Assembly: GCF_000325745.1 (NCBI RefSeq)
Contig: NC_019907.1
Coordinates: forward strand, 516,001 to 580,000
Length of the DNA: 64,000 bases
Direction of reading: 5' to 3'
From: Liberibacter crescens BT-1
GTDB lineage: Bacteria > Pseudomonadota > Alphaproteobacteria > Rhizobiales > Rhizobiaceae
Shown here: piece after piece, positions 31,134 through 40,472 of the stretch
Numbering within the stretch: the stretch's first letter is position 1
Layout of the letters: each line of letters starts with the position of its first letter
Translations under genes and position numbers: made by a program
The notes under the pieces: model-generated
The model's input: the letters and a program-made list of their open reading frames with translations, nothing else
Told to the model about the DNA's origin: nothing
The model's database searches: none

Positions 31134-31157
31134 GCCGCCTTTTTGGGCGGTTTTTTT
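31134..31157 (+). terminator. Strong intrinsic terminator directly before terS
   Basis: GCCGCC-TTTTT-GGGCGG followed by T7: a GC-rich stem with a perfect T-run, ending seven bases before the terS start. It must be read through for any late gene to be expressed from upstream. Three TTGACA/T boxes (31034, 31045, 31071) lie upstream and could serve a late promoter, though no strong -10 box is evident. Confidence 0.8.
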
Positions 31158-31163
31158 ATTGTT

Positions 31164-31451
31164 ATGGCGATGGAAGAAAAGAACAGGGATACGCGTTTTA
31201 AGCCTGGAGAATCTGGCAATCCAAAAGGGAGGACTAAAGGTTCAAGGAACAAGATTTGCGATGATTTTATCAACGCTCTTTGCTGTGATTTTGAAACGGA
31301 AGGCATACAGGTTATTGCGCGTGTTCGTGAAGAAGCTCCTGGTTTATATATGAAGATTGTTGCGTCTTTGTTGCCTTCTGTGACGAAGGTTTCAGGAGAC
31401 GAGGAAGGCTCTCCTGTTTCCCTGAATGTGACTGTAAGGTTTGTTGATTGA
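31164..31451 (+). CDS. terS: Small terminase subunit-like protein (DUF5681)
   Basis: 95 residues from MAMEEKNRD. The N-terminal RFKPGESGNPKGRTKGSRNK is the DUF5681 signature found in small terminase-type phage proteins that bind DNA at the packaging site. A helical part follows (CDDFINALCCDFETEGIQVIARVREEAPGLYMKIVASLLP). The ATG at 31164 or the one two codons later is likely; the longer frame starts in the terminator T-run. The stop overlaps the start of terL. Confidence 0.8.
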   Translation: MAMEEKNRDTRFKPGESGNPKGRTKGSRNKICDDFINALCCDFETEGIQVIARVREEAPGLYMKIVASLLPSVTKVSGDEEGSPVSLNVTVRFVD

Positions 31452-32729
31452 TCGGGATTGATATTCCGAAGGTTTTTCGTCCCCTGACGGTTCCTGCACC
31501 CTACAAGGGTGTTTATGGTGGACGTGGTTCAGGAAAGTCACATTTTTTTGCCAGTCTTTTGCTTTTGCATCATCTATCAACACCTAGGACTGTTATCTGT
31601 CTGTGTCCGAGAGGTTCAGAAGTCACTTGAACAATCGGCGAAACGTCTGATTGAGAAGAAGCTTGCTGATTTTGGATTGGGAGTAAAACACGGCTTTCGG
31701 GTTTACAAGGATCGGATTAAAACGCCTGGGGACGGGGTTATTATCTTTCAGGGTCTTCAGGATCATACGGCGGAGAGTATCAAATCACTGGAAGGCTTTG
31801 GTCGCGCATGGATTGAGGAAGCGCAAACGTTATCGAGGCAATCGTTGACATTACTCCGTCCGACAATACGTGCGGAGAGCTCGGAGATCTGGGCAAGCTG
31901 GAACCCAAGGCATGAGAATGATCCGATAGATGTTTTATTACGTGGCCCAGCGTTACCTACGGGCGCGATTGTTGTTCGTGCGAACTGGAACGATAATTCT
32001 TTTTTTCCTGCGAAACTTGAGCAGGAGCGGTTGGATTGTCTGCATAAGCAGCCTGATCTTTACGCACATATCTGGGAAGGCGACTATATTAGCATCGCCG
32101 AAGGAGCTTATTATGCAGGCTGTCTTGCCGTTGCACGAAAAGAGCAGCGCATTGGCAAGGTGGGTGCTGACCCGCTGATGAGCTTGCGCCTGTTTGTTGA
32201 CATTGGCGGCACAGGCGCACGTTCTGATGCCTTTGCCTTATGGGTGTGCCAGTTTGTGGGTCGTGAGATCCGTGTTCTTGATTATTACGAGGCACAGGGA
32301 CAACCTTTGGCAACGCATGTGAACTGGTTGCGTTCGAAGGGCTATACGCCTGAACGGGCGCAGATATGGCTACCTCACGATGGAGCGACACAGGATAGAG
32401 TCTACAACGTATCGTATGAGAGTGCCTTGCGGCAAGCAGGCTATGTTGTGACGGTTATTCCCAATCAGGGGAAGGGTGCAGCTGCTGCACGGATAGAGGC
32501 AGTGCGGCGGTTGTTTCCAATGATGTGGTTCAATGAAGCAACAACAGAAGCAGGATTAAAGGCTTTGGGCTGGTATCATGAGAAACGTGATGAACAACGG
32601 AATTATGGCCTTGGGCCAGAACATGACTGGTCGAGCCATGCTGCCGATGCTTTTGGATTAATGGCCGTGGCTTATGAAACACCACGCGCAACAAGAGTTT
32701 CATCCTATAAATCAACAGGAGTTTACTAA
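31448..32729 (+). pseudogene. terL: Large terminase subunit, interrupted by a +1 frameshift
   Basis: Packaging motor ATPase and nuclease. The frame from 31448 (TTG) gives PYKGVYGGRGSGKSHFFAS, the Walker A motif (about 31520-31543), and runs to a stop at 31630. The rest continues in another frame: SVCVREVQKSLEQSAKRLIE, then GRAWIEEAQTLSRQS (Walker B and coupling region), WNPRHENDP, and the nuclease domain with FVDIGGTGARSDAFALWV and HAADAFGLMA. The frames should join near 31590-31597, where one base too many (GTTATC) separates TPRT from SVCVREVQ. The neighbours are intact. It is a real inactivating mutation, a sequencing error, or less likely programmed slippage; no classic slippery heptamer is present. 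Confidence 0.85.
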
Positions 32730-32731
32730 TC

Positions 32732-34741
32732 GTGTCTACGATGGGCGATGATGATTTTGCCTCGCAGGTTTCAAAACTGCTTGACGATGCCAAAAAACAG
32801 AATACGGAGAGAAGCTCTTATAGAACAAAGGCCAGTGCGTATTATGATGGTACTATGAAAGCGATTGATGCGGTGACAAAACAGGGTCGATCTCATGCTG
32901 TTTCCCGGGACATTCGTGGAGTGATTGCGAAGATTTTACCATCATTACGACGTGTTTTGATAGGAAGCGACAAGGTTGTCGAGTATCAGCCTGTAGGCCC
33001 AGAGGACGAGGGCGAGGCAGATCAGGCAACAGATTATGTCAATGAGATTGTTTTTCCTGAATCACACGGCTACGAAGCGGTTGAGGAAGCCTTGCATGAT
33101 GCGCTTCTTCTCAGAAATGGTTTTCTGACGTGGAGATATGAGAGCAGGAAGAAAACCGAAACGGATTTGTATACGGGGCTGGATCAAACGGCTTTTGTGA
33201 TGCTGGTATCAAATGACGATGTTGATGTGCTGGAGCACAGCGAACAACCACAGAAGATGCCTGATGGTTCAGAAGAAGTTTTGCATGATGTGCGTATACG
33301 AAGGACATATGTTGATAGCCGTGTCCGTATTGAAGCGGTGCCACCTGAGGAGTTTCTGATATCCCCTGAAGCCGTGACAATTAAGGAAGCGGTTCTTGTC
33401 GGGAGACAGACAAAGCTCAGGCGTTCTGATCTGATTGAGATGGGTTATGATCGTGATGTTGTGGACGCGTTGCCTCTCGGTGATAGCGTAGAGAACAAAA
33501 AGACGTTTGACGGGATGAGCTATAGCGATCGGTCATTACAGGAAATTGATTATTACGAGCTGTATGTACGGATTGATGATGATGATGACGGTATTGCCGA
33601 ACTTCGGCGTGTGGTGATGGCGGGAGGGAGAAGTGCCGGGAATATTCTGGAGAATGAGCCCTGGGACGAAGCCCCCTTTGCCTCTCTCATTTGCAGGCGT
33701 TATCCGCACAGGTTCGAAGGTGAAAGTATTTATGATGATGTTTTCGATATTCAGGAGCAGAAAACGGTTATTCTGAGGCAGTCTTTTGACAACCTTTATT
33801 TACAGAATATACCACGGACGATCGTAAATCCTGATGTTCTTGAAAATGTTGATGAGTTTCTTGAACAGGACATCGACAGACCTGTTTTTATCAAGGGCGG
33901 TTATCTCCCTTCGCAGGCAGTTGATACGCATGTTGTACCGATGGTTGCCGATAAGTCATTTCCCTTTATGGAGTATCTTGATCGTGAACTGGTGATCCGC
34001 ACAGGGATATCGGACGCATCAAGCGGACTTGATCCTGAAGCCTTGCAGAATATGACGGCCACGGCCACGGCCCTGATCAATCAGGGTGGTATCGGACAAA
34101 CGGAATTGATGGTTGCAACACTGGCGCATGGGCTGAAGGCGATGTTTCGTGGCGTGTTAAGGCTGATCACCCAGCATCAGGACAAGCCGCGAACAGTAAG
34201 GCTTCGCAAACAGTGGGTCAAGATTGATCCGCGTGTCTGGAATACGGACATGGATGTGACAGTCAATACGGGATTGGGGAGTGGCACAAAAGAGCGCGAC
34301 ATGATGGTGATCAGTCATATTCAGCAGCTACAGCAGACATTATACAGCATGTTCGGGCCTGACAATCCTTTCCTGACCTCCGAGAATATCTGGAACGCGC
34401 TTGTTAAACTTGTTGAAGCGGCAGGGATCAGGAATGTTGAGCAGTATTTTACACATCCCGATCCTGCGATGATCCAGCAACGCTTGCAGGCAGCAGCCGG
34501 GCAAACTGATCCAGAAACGGCAAAGATACAGGCAAAGGCACAGGCACAGGCAAACGAAAAAGCACTGGATCGCCAGCAGAGGGCAGCAGACAGTCAGCAG
34601 AAGTTGGCTTTTGAGCAGCAGAAATTTGCAACAGAAACAGCCCTGAAGAACAAACAGCTTGATATGGAACAGGCGGACAAGATCGCCCTGGCTCCTTCAG
34701 GCATGTCTGGAAGTGTGCACTTTGGAGGGCAACCAGGATGA
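32732..34741 (+). CDS. Portal protein (P22-like podovirus type)
   Basis: 669 residues, the size of P22-type portals. Dodecameric ring at the packaging vertex. Recognisable segments are KASAYYDGTM, GVIAKILPSLRRVLIGSDKVVEYQP, EALHDALLLRNGFLTWRYE, RRTYVDSRVRIEAVPPEEFLISPEA, and FDNLYLQNIPRTIVNPDVL, which all belong to this family. The C-terminus is a long Ala/Gln/Lys coiled coil (AKAQAQANEKALDRQQRA) that may form the barrel. It starts at GTG with GGAG upstream, directly after terL. Confidence 0.9.
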   Translation: MSTMGDDDFASQVSKLLDDAKKQNTERSSYRTKASAYYDGTMKAIDAVTKQGRSHAVSRDIRGVIAKILPSLRRVLIGSDKVVEYQPVGPEDEGEADQATDYVNEIVFPESHGYEAVEEALHDALLLRNGFLTWRYESRKKTETDLYTGLDQTAFVMLVSNDDVDVLEHSEQPQKMPDGSEEVLHDVRIRRTYVDSRVRIEAVPPEEFLISPEAVTIKEAVLVGRQTKLRRSDLIEMGYDRDVVDALPLGDSVENKKTFDGMSYSDRSLQEIDYYELYVRIDDDDDGIAELRRVVMAGGRSAGNILENEPWDEAPFASLICRRYPHRFEGESIYDDVFDIQEQKTVILRQSFDNLYLQNIPRTIVNPDVLENVDEFLEQDIDRPVFIKGGYLPSQAVDTHVVPMVADKSFPFMEYLDRELVIRTGISDASSGLDPEALQNMTATATALINQGGIGQTELMVATLAHGLKAMFRGVLRLITQHQDKPRTVRLRKQWVKIDPRVWNTDMDVTVNTGLGSGTKERDMMVISHIQQLQQTLYSMFGPDNPFLTSENIWNALVKLVEAAGIRNVEQYFTHPDPAMIQQRLQAAAGQTDPETAKIQAKAQAQANEKALDRQQRAADSQQKLAFEQQKFATETALKNKQLDMEQADKIALAPSGMSGSVHFGGQPG

Positions 34742-34980
34742 GCTCAGGTTTTCGTTTAAAAAGAGCAGAGTTGCGCGAGGAAGAGAAGATCGCCATGGCA
34801 CGCGATCTTCTGGCCCATCCGCTTTTCAACAGCTTTTTTGAGGATCTTGAAACAAGTGCCGTTGATCGTTGTTTGCATGCAGCATGGCTTGATCACGAAG
34901 GACGGGCACAAGCGGCAGCGGAAGCAAGAGGGATACGCAGTTTTCATGCGTATCTTGAAAAACTGGCTAAAAAAGCCTGA
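34738..34980 (+). CDS. Small head protein between portal and scaffold (80 aa)
   Basis: 80 residues, helical, start overlapping the portal stop (ATGA). Core: REEEKIAMARDLLAHPLFNSFFEDLETSAVDRCLHAA, EGRAQAAAEARGIRSF. Similar short proteins occur at this place in podovirus-type prophages of Alphaproteobacteria; role unknown, possibly assembly. Confidence 0.7.
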   Translation: MSSGFRLKRAELREEEKIAMARDLLAHPLFNSFFEDLETSAVDRCLHAAWLDHEGRAQAAAEARGIRSFHAYLEKLAKKA

Positions 34981-35000
34981 ACATACAAGGAGAATAAAAT

Positions 35001-36128
35001 ATGGAAGAAATGACCAGCCCCAAGGGCGGGAATGAGAATTCTTTGCCTCACGATGATGGTGGCTTCGGGAATTTCATGAAAGAGTTGGGTACTGAAACAA
35101 CTCCTTCAAATGAAGTTCCTGTAGAGGAAATAAAAAAACCAGTCATCAAGGAAAGAAAGCGTGGCGATGATGGGAAGTTTGTCGCTTCAGCCAAGGCAGA
35201 TGATGAAAAAGTTGTCAATTTCCCTGTGAAGGAAAAAGCCAACGTGGAAGCAGCTGTTGCTGATACACAGGATCATGAAGAACAGGAGGAGGACGAAGAT
35301 GTTGAAGAGAACAAAGGTGAAGACGAAGGCGAAGGAGTTGAACCCGCTGGATCATCCGATGGTGAAGGTGAAGAGGAAGACCCCGAATTCGAGATTGCCG
35401 AAGGCAGGAAGGTCAGGCTCAGCCAGCTAAAAAACAATTATAAGGAATATGGCGATATAGCCGAGGCAGCGCATAATGTTATTGGCCTTCGGGACAAGGT
35501 CGCCGCCGATGCCAACCATCTTGCACAGGTTACACAGAATATCGTTAAATTGCTGAGTGACATTGTTCCTGCACCCAATGCATCTCTCCAGCAGACTGAT
35601 CCATCAGCCTATAATCAGCAATATGTGGCTTATCATAACTGGATGGGTGTACTCCAGAACCTTCTGAATATCGCTTCTCCTGCCCAGAAGATCAGTCAGG
35701 AAGCAGAGGCACACAAGAAGCAAACGGACAGTGATCAGCAAAAGCAAAGAAATCTGGAGGAATATTCAAAACTTGTTAAATGGCTTCCTGAACTGAATGA
35801 CAAGGCAAAGCTTGAGACCTTTCGCAACAATGCCGTGCGTTTTTCGAAAGATATCGGTGTTACGGACAATGAGATTCCCTCTTTGCTTTCTGACCATCGC
35901 TATTACGTCCTCACACATTATGCCATGAAAGGTCTGAAGATGGAGGAAGCGGAGAAAAAAGCAGCACAGAAAGCTGTAAAGGCACCGCCTGTGAGTATGA
36001 GCAAGAAAGGTACAGTCATAAAGGATAAAAGTCATTCTATAAAACGGGCGAACGAAAGGCTGGCAAAGGAACAGACGCATGAAGCAGCAATGGCTTTTCT
36101 TGATGCAATAGAAAAAAATGCCTCATAA
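35001..36128 (+). CDS. Scaffolding-like head assembly protein
   Basis: 375 residues. The N-terminal 130 are polar with a very acidic stretch (EEQEEDEDVEENKGEDEGEG), then EFEIAEGRKVRLSQLKNNYKEYGDIAEA opens a helical region rich in Gln and Ala up to residue 275. The C-terminus is basic (HSIKRANERLAKEQ). Acidic, helical, no enzyme motif, directly before the capsid gene: this is the profile of a scaffolding protein. AAGGAG precedes the ATG. Confidence 0.78.
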   Translation: MEEMTSPKGGNENSLPHDDGGFGNFMKELGTETTPSNEVPVEEIKKPVIKERKRGDDGKFVASAKADDEKVVNFPVKEKANVEAAVADTQDHEEQEEDEDVEENKGEDEGEGVEPAGSSDGEGEEEDPEFEIAEGRKVRLSQLKNNYKEYGDIAEAAHNVIGLRDKVAADANHLAQVTQNIVKLLSDIVPAPNASLQQTDPSAYNQQYVAYHNWMGVLQNLLNIASPAQKISQEAEAHKKQTDSDQQKQRNLEEYSKLVKWLPELNDKAKLETFRNNAVRFSKDIGVTDNEIPSLLSDHRYYVLTHYAMKGLKMEEAEKKAAQKAVKAPPVSMSKKGTVIKDKSHSIKRANERLAKEQTHEAAMAFLDAIEKNAS

Positions 36129-36140
36129 AGGAGAAATGAA

Positions 36141-37118
36141 ATGGCAACACAATTACAAACTTTTATCACTTCCATGTCGAACACAAACCGTGAGGAGCTG
36201 GATAAGGGAATATCGAATATAGCCCCTTCTGATACACCCATTCTGACGATGATAGGGCAAGGTAAAACAAACTCTATTCATCCTGAATGGGCAGTAGACA
36301 CCTTAAATCCACCTGCCGATAATGCCCATATTGAAGCAGAAGTTTTCACTTATAACACTCCGCTTGTCGTTCAAAGATATGGCAATTATACGCAGATTTT
36401 TATTAAAACCTTCAGCATATCAAATACCCAAATTGCAGTTAATACTGCCGATGATGAATATTCACCAAAATACCAGATGATGAAGGTATTAAAAGAGATC
36501 AAGACGGATATTGAATATTCTATTGTCGCGTCAACTCCTTCTGCGAATGGAAGTGCAACTGTTCGCAGGAGTGGTGGACTTCCAACATGGCTTACCAGTA
36601 ATGTTGATCGTGGCACAGGTGGGCAGAGTGGCGGTTTTTCTGGTGGTGTTACAACGGCACCAAAAGCAGGAACGCCAAGGACTATTTCTCTTTCCCAACT
36701 CGAAAACGTCATGCAGCTTGGCTATCAGAATGGAGCAAATTTCAGCGATATTGTCATGTCTCCAGGTGTTTTTACGTCATTTTCTCATCTTAAAAGCGAC
36801 AGTAATATTATTCCTTTAAGGAGCGAGGTAACACCTGGTAAAGGAAATACGATTTCGTCTTCCGTAAAATTCTTTGAAGGTCAGTATGGCCCGATAAGGG
36901 CACAGGCTAACAGGGTTATGAGAAATCCTTCGTTGGGAACAAATGCTTTCTTTATTGATAAGGAAATGTTGCAGTGGCTTAATCTTCGCCCGATCGCGCC
37001 AAATCCTAAAGTGACATCGAATGCGGATGGTGAAGTGGCTGCCGTTGTCTGTGAGGGAGCATTAAAGGTGAAGAATGAAAAAGGTATCGGCATGATTGCT
37101 GATCTCAGCGGAACCTGA
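36141..37118 (+). CDS. Major capsid protein (SU10/DUF5309-like)
   Basis: 325 residues. The start TFITSMSNTNREELDKGISNIAPSDTPILTMIGQGK and the VFTYNTPLVVQRYGNYTQIF segment are typical of SU10/DUF5309-type HK97-fold capsid proteins. Later blocks include DIVMSPGVFTSFSHLKSD, KFFEGQYGPIRAQANRVM and FFIDKEMLQWLNLRPI. AAAGGAG lies before the ATG. The gene is between scaffold and head-tail joining genes, as expected. Confidence 0.88.
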   Translation: MATQLQTFITSMSNTNREELDKGISNIAPSDTPILTMIGQGKTNSIHPEWAVDTLNPPADNAHIEAEVFTYNTPLVVQRYGNYTQIFIKTFSISNTQIAVNTADDEYSPKYQMMKVLKEIKTDIEYSIVASTPSANGSATVRRSGGLPTWLTSNVDRGTGGQSGGFSGGVTTAPKAGTPRTISLSQLENVMQLGYQNGANFSDIVMSPGVFTSFSHLKSDSNIIPLRSEVTPGKGNTISSSVKFFEGQYGPIRAQANRVMRNPSLGTNAFFIDKEMLQWLNLRPIAPNPKVTSNADGEVAAVVCEGALKVKNEKGIGMIADLSGT

Positions 37119-37137
37119 TGTTAAAGGAGAAATAGAA

Positions 37138-37374
37138 ATGGCTGATGAAATCAATACAGAAAATGCTGATGTCACTGGCAAGGAGAATGGGAATGGCAGG
37201 ACTAAATCTTCTGCACCTGTAGAGCCTGTCGTTATGGTTGAGCTGTACCGTGATTCATGGTGCGGGCCTGATGGAGAGAAGGTTGATGCAGGAAAGAAGA
37301 TAAAAATACCACAATCTCTTGGAGAGGAATACGTTAATTCAGGAACTGCCAGAATTATTTCAGGAGAAACGTAA
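37138..37374 (+). CDS. Small head-completion or decoration protein (78 aa)
   Basis: 78 residues from the ATG at 37138 (GGAG upstream). The first 30 are polar and unstructured; then VVMVELYRDSWCGPDGEKVDAGKKIKIPQSLGEEYVNSGTARII gives a small beta fold. Proteins with this late RDxWxxxGxKVxAGxxIxVP pattern are common directly after capsid genes. Exact role unknown. Confidence 0.65.
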   Translation: MADEINTENADVTGKENGNGRTKSSAPVEPVVMVELYRDSWCGPDGEKVDAGKKIKIPQSLGEEYVNSGTARIISGET

Positions 37375-37700
37375 TGTCTCCTGTTCGTGATGGTGATTGG
37401 GTTCTATTTGACTGGAATCCACAGACAGGCGTTTCTACCTGGTATATGAATGACGGCACATACGACATTTTTCGTGTTGATTGTCCCGTGGAGGCATTGC
37501 TGGCAAGAAATGAGGAAAGTCGCAAGAATACAAGATATGGTCTGAATGATAATTTCAGGCTTGTTGCCGATGTTCCTGCCAATCTTGCTCATGACTGCGG
37601 GCTGATGGAAGCCTTTGACAATAAAGATCATACATGGGTCAGAAGATGGATGAACGACAGTGACAATCGTGCGTTTCGAACATCGGAGGGTTCTGTTTGA
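37374..37700 (+). CDS. Structural-module protein, unknown (108 aa)
   Basis: 108 residues beginning RDGDWVLFDWNPQTGVSTWYMNDGTYDIFRVD, then NDNFRLVADVPANLAHDCGLMEAFDNKDHTWVRRWMND. It abuts its neighbours on both sides (ATG overlaps the previous stop, and its end overlaps the next start by four bases). Probably a minor head or adaptor protein; family known to me only as phage-conserved. Confidence 0.65.
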   Translation: MSPVRDGDWVLFDWNPQTGVSTWYMNDGTYDIFRVDCPVEALLARNEESRKNTRYGLNDNFRLVADVPANLAHDCGLMEAFDNKDHTWVRRWMNDSDNRAFRTSEGSV

Positions 37701-38278
37701 GCGCGTATGATTATGGCACCTTGCTTGCCGATGCGGTTCATTATTCGGATAAGGGAGATATTATCCCTCTTTTTCCTGGTTTTCTGAGGCGTGTTGAGTC
37801 TGTTCTGAACCGTGACTTGCGTCTGTCAGGAATGGAAAAGCAGACTTCTCTTGCTCTTGTCGACGGTATGGTATCAGTGCCAAACGATTGTCTTGAGATC
37901 ATTCAGATCAGGGACGAAAGGAATTGTGTTCTTGTCTGTCTTCCCCTTGATGCCTTTAACGAGGGACGCAGGGGCACTATCCTTTTATCGGGCACTATCC
38001 GTGTTTCTGGTTTTCCTTCTGCTGCCAAAATAACCATAACCTATTATGGGCGGCTCCCTTCGCTGTCTGTTGTTGCACCTCAAAACTGGCTTCTGGATCA
38101 GGGCTACGACATTTACCTGTACGGTGTGGTTCGCGAGATCGGATTGTGGGAACAGAATACGGATAAGGTGACTTCGGCAATGAAGCTGTATGATGCAGCG
38201 GTTCAATCCCTGCAGCGGTCAGATACAAGGTTTCGGAACAGCGGCAAAAGAATTATTGTTGGAGGCCCAACACCATGA
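37697..38278 (+). CDS. Head-tail adaptor protein
   Basis: 193 residues from a TTG that overlaps the previous stop. It starts YDYGTLLADAVHYSDKGDIIPLFPGFLRRVESVLNRDL, with VPNDCLEIIQIR, TITYYGRLPSLS, and a helical end (NTDKVTSAMKLYDAAVQSL). This LPGFIxLAExRLNRxLR-like opening is typical of phage adaptor proteins that connect portal and tail machine. Overlaps the next gene by four bases. Confidence 0.75.
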   Translation: MSAYDYGTLLADAVHYSDKGDIIPLFPGFLRRVESVLNRDLRLSGMEKQTSLALVDGMVSVPNDCLEIIQIRDERNCVLVCLPLDAFNEGRRGTILLSGTIRVSGFPSAAKITITYYGRLPSLSVVAPQNWLLDQGYDIYLYGVVREIGLWEQNTDKVTSAMKLYDAAVQSLQRSDTRFRNSGKRIIVGGPTP

Positions 38279-38865
38279 CGATTGTTTCCATTGTCAATGA
38301 AGTCTGCGATCTTGCCGCTTTATCCCGCTTTGACAAGTTTTATGGCAATAACGATGACACTTGTGCCCTGTTGATGACATTACTGACAGAAGGCGGCAAT
38401 GAAATCAGTCTCCGTGCGGAGTGGCCTTCTCTTATAAGACAGGTGCCAGTGACCAGTGACACGTTTATTGTTCCCCCTGACTTCAGGCGTGTTTATGGAA
38501 AAGGGGCTGTGATGATGGCCGATGGCTCTTTTGCACGTCCTGTCATGGCAGCGACATCATGGGAAATTATCCGTAAATCCTCCTCTTCCCTCTGGTATTT
38601 TCTGGATGGCAAGACACTCAGACTCTCGTCTTTTTCTTCTCCCGTGACGTTTTTTTACATTTCATATCACTGGATTCTCGGGAGTGACGGAAAGAACAAG
38701 GCGATGATATCCCTTGATGATGATGTTCCTGTTTTTCCTGAACATCTGCTGGTGAAGAATGTTCTCTGGCGATGGCGGCGTTCGCAAGGGTTGGTCTTTC
38801 AGGATGAACTGCAGGAATTTGAGGGATCTCTGGCTCTTGAGACATCACTTTTTGAGGATTCCTGA
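38275..38865 (+). CDS. Second adaptor or tail-accessory protein (196 aa)
   Basis: 196 residues. Helical N-terminus (IVNEVCDLAALSRFDKFYGNNDDTCALLMTLLTEGG), then a beta-rich part (SDTFIVPPDFRRVYGKGAV, LWYFLDGKTLRLSSFSSPVTFFYISYHWI) and DDVPVFPEHLLVKNVLWRWRRS. The plan resembles the gp4/gatekeeper-type accessory factors of short-tailed phages, and it forms an overlapping pair with the preceding adaptor gene. Confidence 0.68.
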   Translation: MTIVSIVNEVCDLAALSRFDKFYGNNDDTCALLMTLLTEGGNEISLRAEWPSLIRQVPVTSDTFIVPPDFRRVYGKGAVMMADGSFARPVMAATSWEIIRKSSSSLWYFLDGKTLRLSSFSSPVTFFYISYHWILGSDGKNKAMISLDDDVPVFPEHLLVKNVLWRWRRSQGLVFQDELQEFEGSLALETSLFEDS

Positions 38866-40472
38866 TGGCAACAAGGCAATGGAGAAAAACTTCTCCTGTC
38901 AATAACAGGGGATCGAATGTATTGTCGTCACCTGCACTCTTTCCTGCGCCTGTAAAAGGTCTGGTTACTGTAGAGGATTTTCAGGATGGCACAGCGGGAT
39001 CGGCTCGGGTTCTCAGAAACTTCTGGCCAACTGTCAATGGAGCTTCCATACGGGGAGGTTCCATAAGAAAAGCTCTTCTGGCTGATGGCGGTGCTGTTGT
39101 TTCAACTTTTGTCTATAAAAAAGGGGATATCAGAAAAATATTCGCAGCAACAAACACGGCAATTTATGATATGTCCACGGCGGCAGTCCTTCCCAATCCG
39201 ACAACGGCTTCTGTTTCGGGTCTCAGTTCAGGGGAATGGTGCGTATTTCAGCATAATATCGTGGGTAATTTTTTTCTTGTTGCTGTCAATGGTCGTGATG
39301 AAAGACAGGTTTATGATGGTACCCAATGGCGCGCCAATATTCCTGCCATAACCTTTGACACAAAATACACGATGAGTTCTTCTCGCCTTCTCTACGGCTG
39401 GCTGTTTAAAAGACGTCAATGGTATGTTGGGGCTGGGACAATGGACGCCTGGTATCTTGATGCAGATGCCGCTGGTGGAGCAGCGCATGTTTTCCCTCTG
39501 GGAGGAATATTCCAGTTGGGAGGATCACTCCTTGCAGGCTTCTCATGGTCGATTGAGAGTGGTGATGGTCTTTCTGCCTTATGCGTTTTTCTGTCAACCG
39601 AGGGAGAGATTGCTGTTTATGCAGGAAATAATCCTGATGTTGCCACTGATTTTTCCCTGAAAGGGATTTATCAGATTGCACGCCCTCTTGGCAGGAATGC
39701 ACTGGCAGATGTCGGGAGTGACATATGGATTGCGACATCGGATGGTCTTATCGCGATGAGCCAGGTTTTGTTGCAGGGGCGTAAGGATACGTCACAACTT
39801 TCCTTTTTATCCCGTCCTATTGAAAGGGAATGGCGCAGGGCTGTTTCCATTAACTCAACAAACTGGTCAATGATCACCTGGCCAGCAAGAAATTGTCTTC
39901 TTATATCCTTTAGCGGTCATATTTTACCGTATACAAATTTCGTATTAAACGTTCTCACCAACAGCTGGTCTATCTTCACCAACTGGTATTCCACATCCTT
40001 TGCCGAGTCAGACGGCAATCTTTATTTTGGGGATGATAGCGGGACTTTTTGGCATGCTGATGTATCAGGAACAGACGATGGACGTTCTTTTTCAGCGGCC
40101 TACATTTCTTCTTTCAGTTATGGGGATAATCCAGAGGGAGTGAAACGTGCCTGTAGCGCACATATGTTGTTTAAATCAGTTGAAAGACCGAATGTAAAAC
40201 TTTTTGCGCGATCAGACGGAAACGAAACTGTACCGCTATACACCACTGCAAATCAGATAAAGCAGTCTTCGGGAACGTGGGACAATGCCACGTGGGACGT
40301 TTCAAGATTTGACAGCATAGGCGCATTGCCTGTTGAGTATGGAATACGACAGAATGTCTTTGCGACTGGAAGACGTCTTGCAGTGGGTTGTGTGCTTGTT
40401 TCATCTGGGGATTTTGCATTGAACATTGAAATTGGCGCAGCAAGTCTTGTTGTTGAGGGAGGCAGTGCATGA
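38865..40472 (+). CDS. Stopper / DNA-stabilisation protein (P22 gp10-like position)
   Basis: 535 residues, nearly all beta with repeated WYxxAG and FAATN-type blades: LRNFWPTVNGASIRGGS, RKIFAATNTAIYDMSTA, GWLFKRRQWYVGAGTMDAWYLD, SWSIESGDGLSALCVFLSTEGEIAVYAG. This is the beta-propeller-like protein that closes the head after packaging in podovirus-type phages. The start overlaps the preceding gene by one base. Confidence 0.75.
   Translation: MATRQWRKTSPVNNRGSNVLSSPALFPAPVKGLVTVEDFQDGTAGSARVLRNFWPTVNGASIRGGSIRKALLADGGAVVSTFVYKKGDIRKIFAATNTAIYDMSTAAVLPNPTTASVSGLSSGEWCVFQHNIVGNFFLVAVNGRDERQVYDGTQWRANIPAITFDTKYTMSSSRLLYGWLFKRRQWYVGAGTMDAWYLDADAAGGAAHVFPLGGIFQLGGSLLAGFSWSIESGDGLSALCVFLSTEGEIAVYAGNNPDVATDFSLKGIYQIARPLGRNALADVGSDIWIATSDGLIAMSQVLLQGRKDTSQLSFLSRPIEREWRRAVSINSTNWSMITWPARNCLLISFSGHILPYTNFVLNVLTNSWSIFTNWYSTSFAESDGNLYFGDDSGTFWHADVSGTDDGRSFSAAYISSFSYGDNPEGVKRACSAHMLFKSVERPNVKLFARSDGNETVPLYTTANQIKQSSGTWDNATWDVSRFDSIGALPVEYGIRQNVFATGRRLAVGCVLVSSGDFALNIEIGAASLVVEGGSA

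Noticed and set aside
31509-31600. Alternative N-terminus of terL in the second frame
   Set aside because: It lacks Walker A, its first 29 residues are not terminase-like, and the GGRGSGKS motif lies in the other frame over the same bases.
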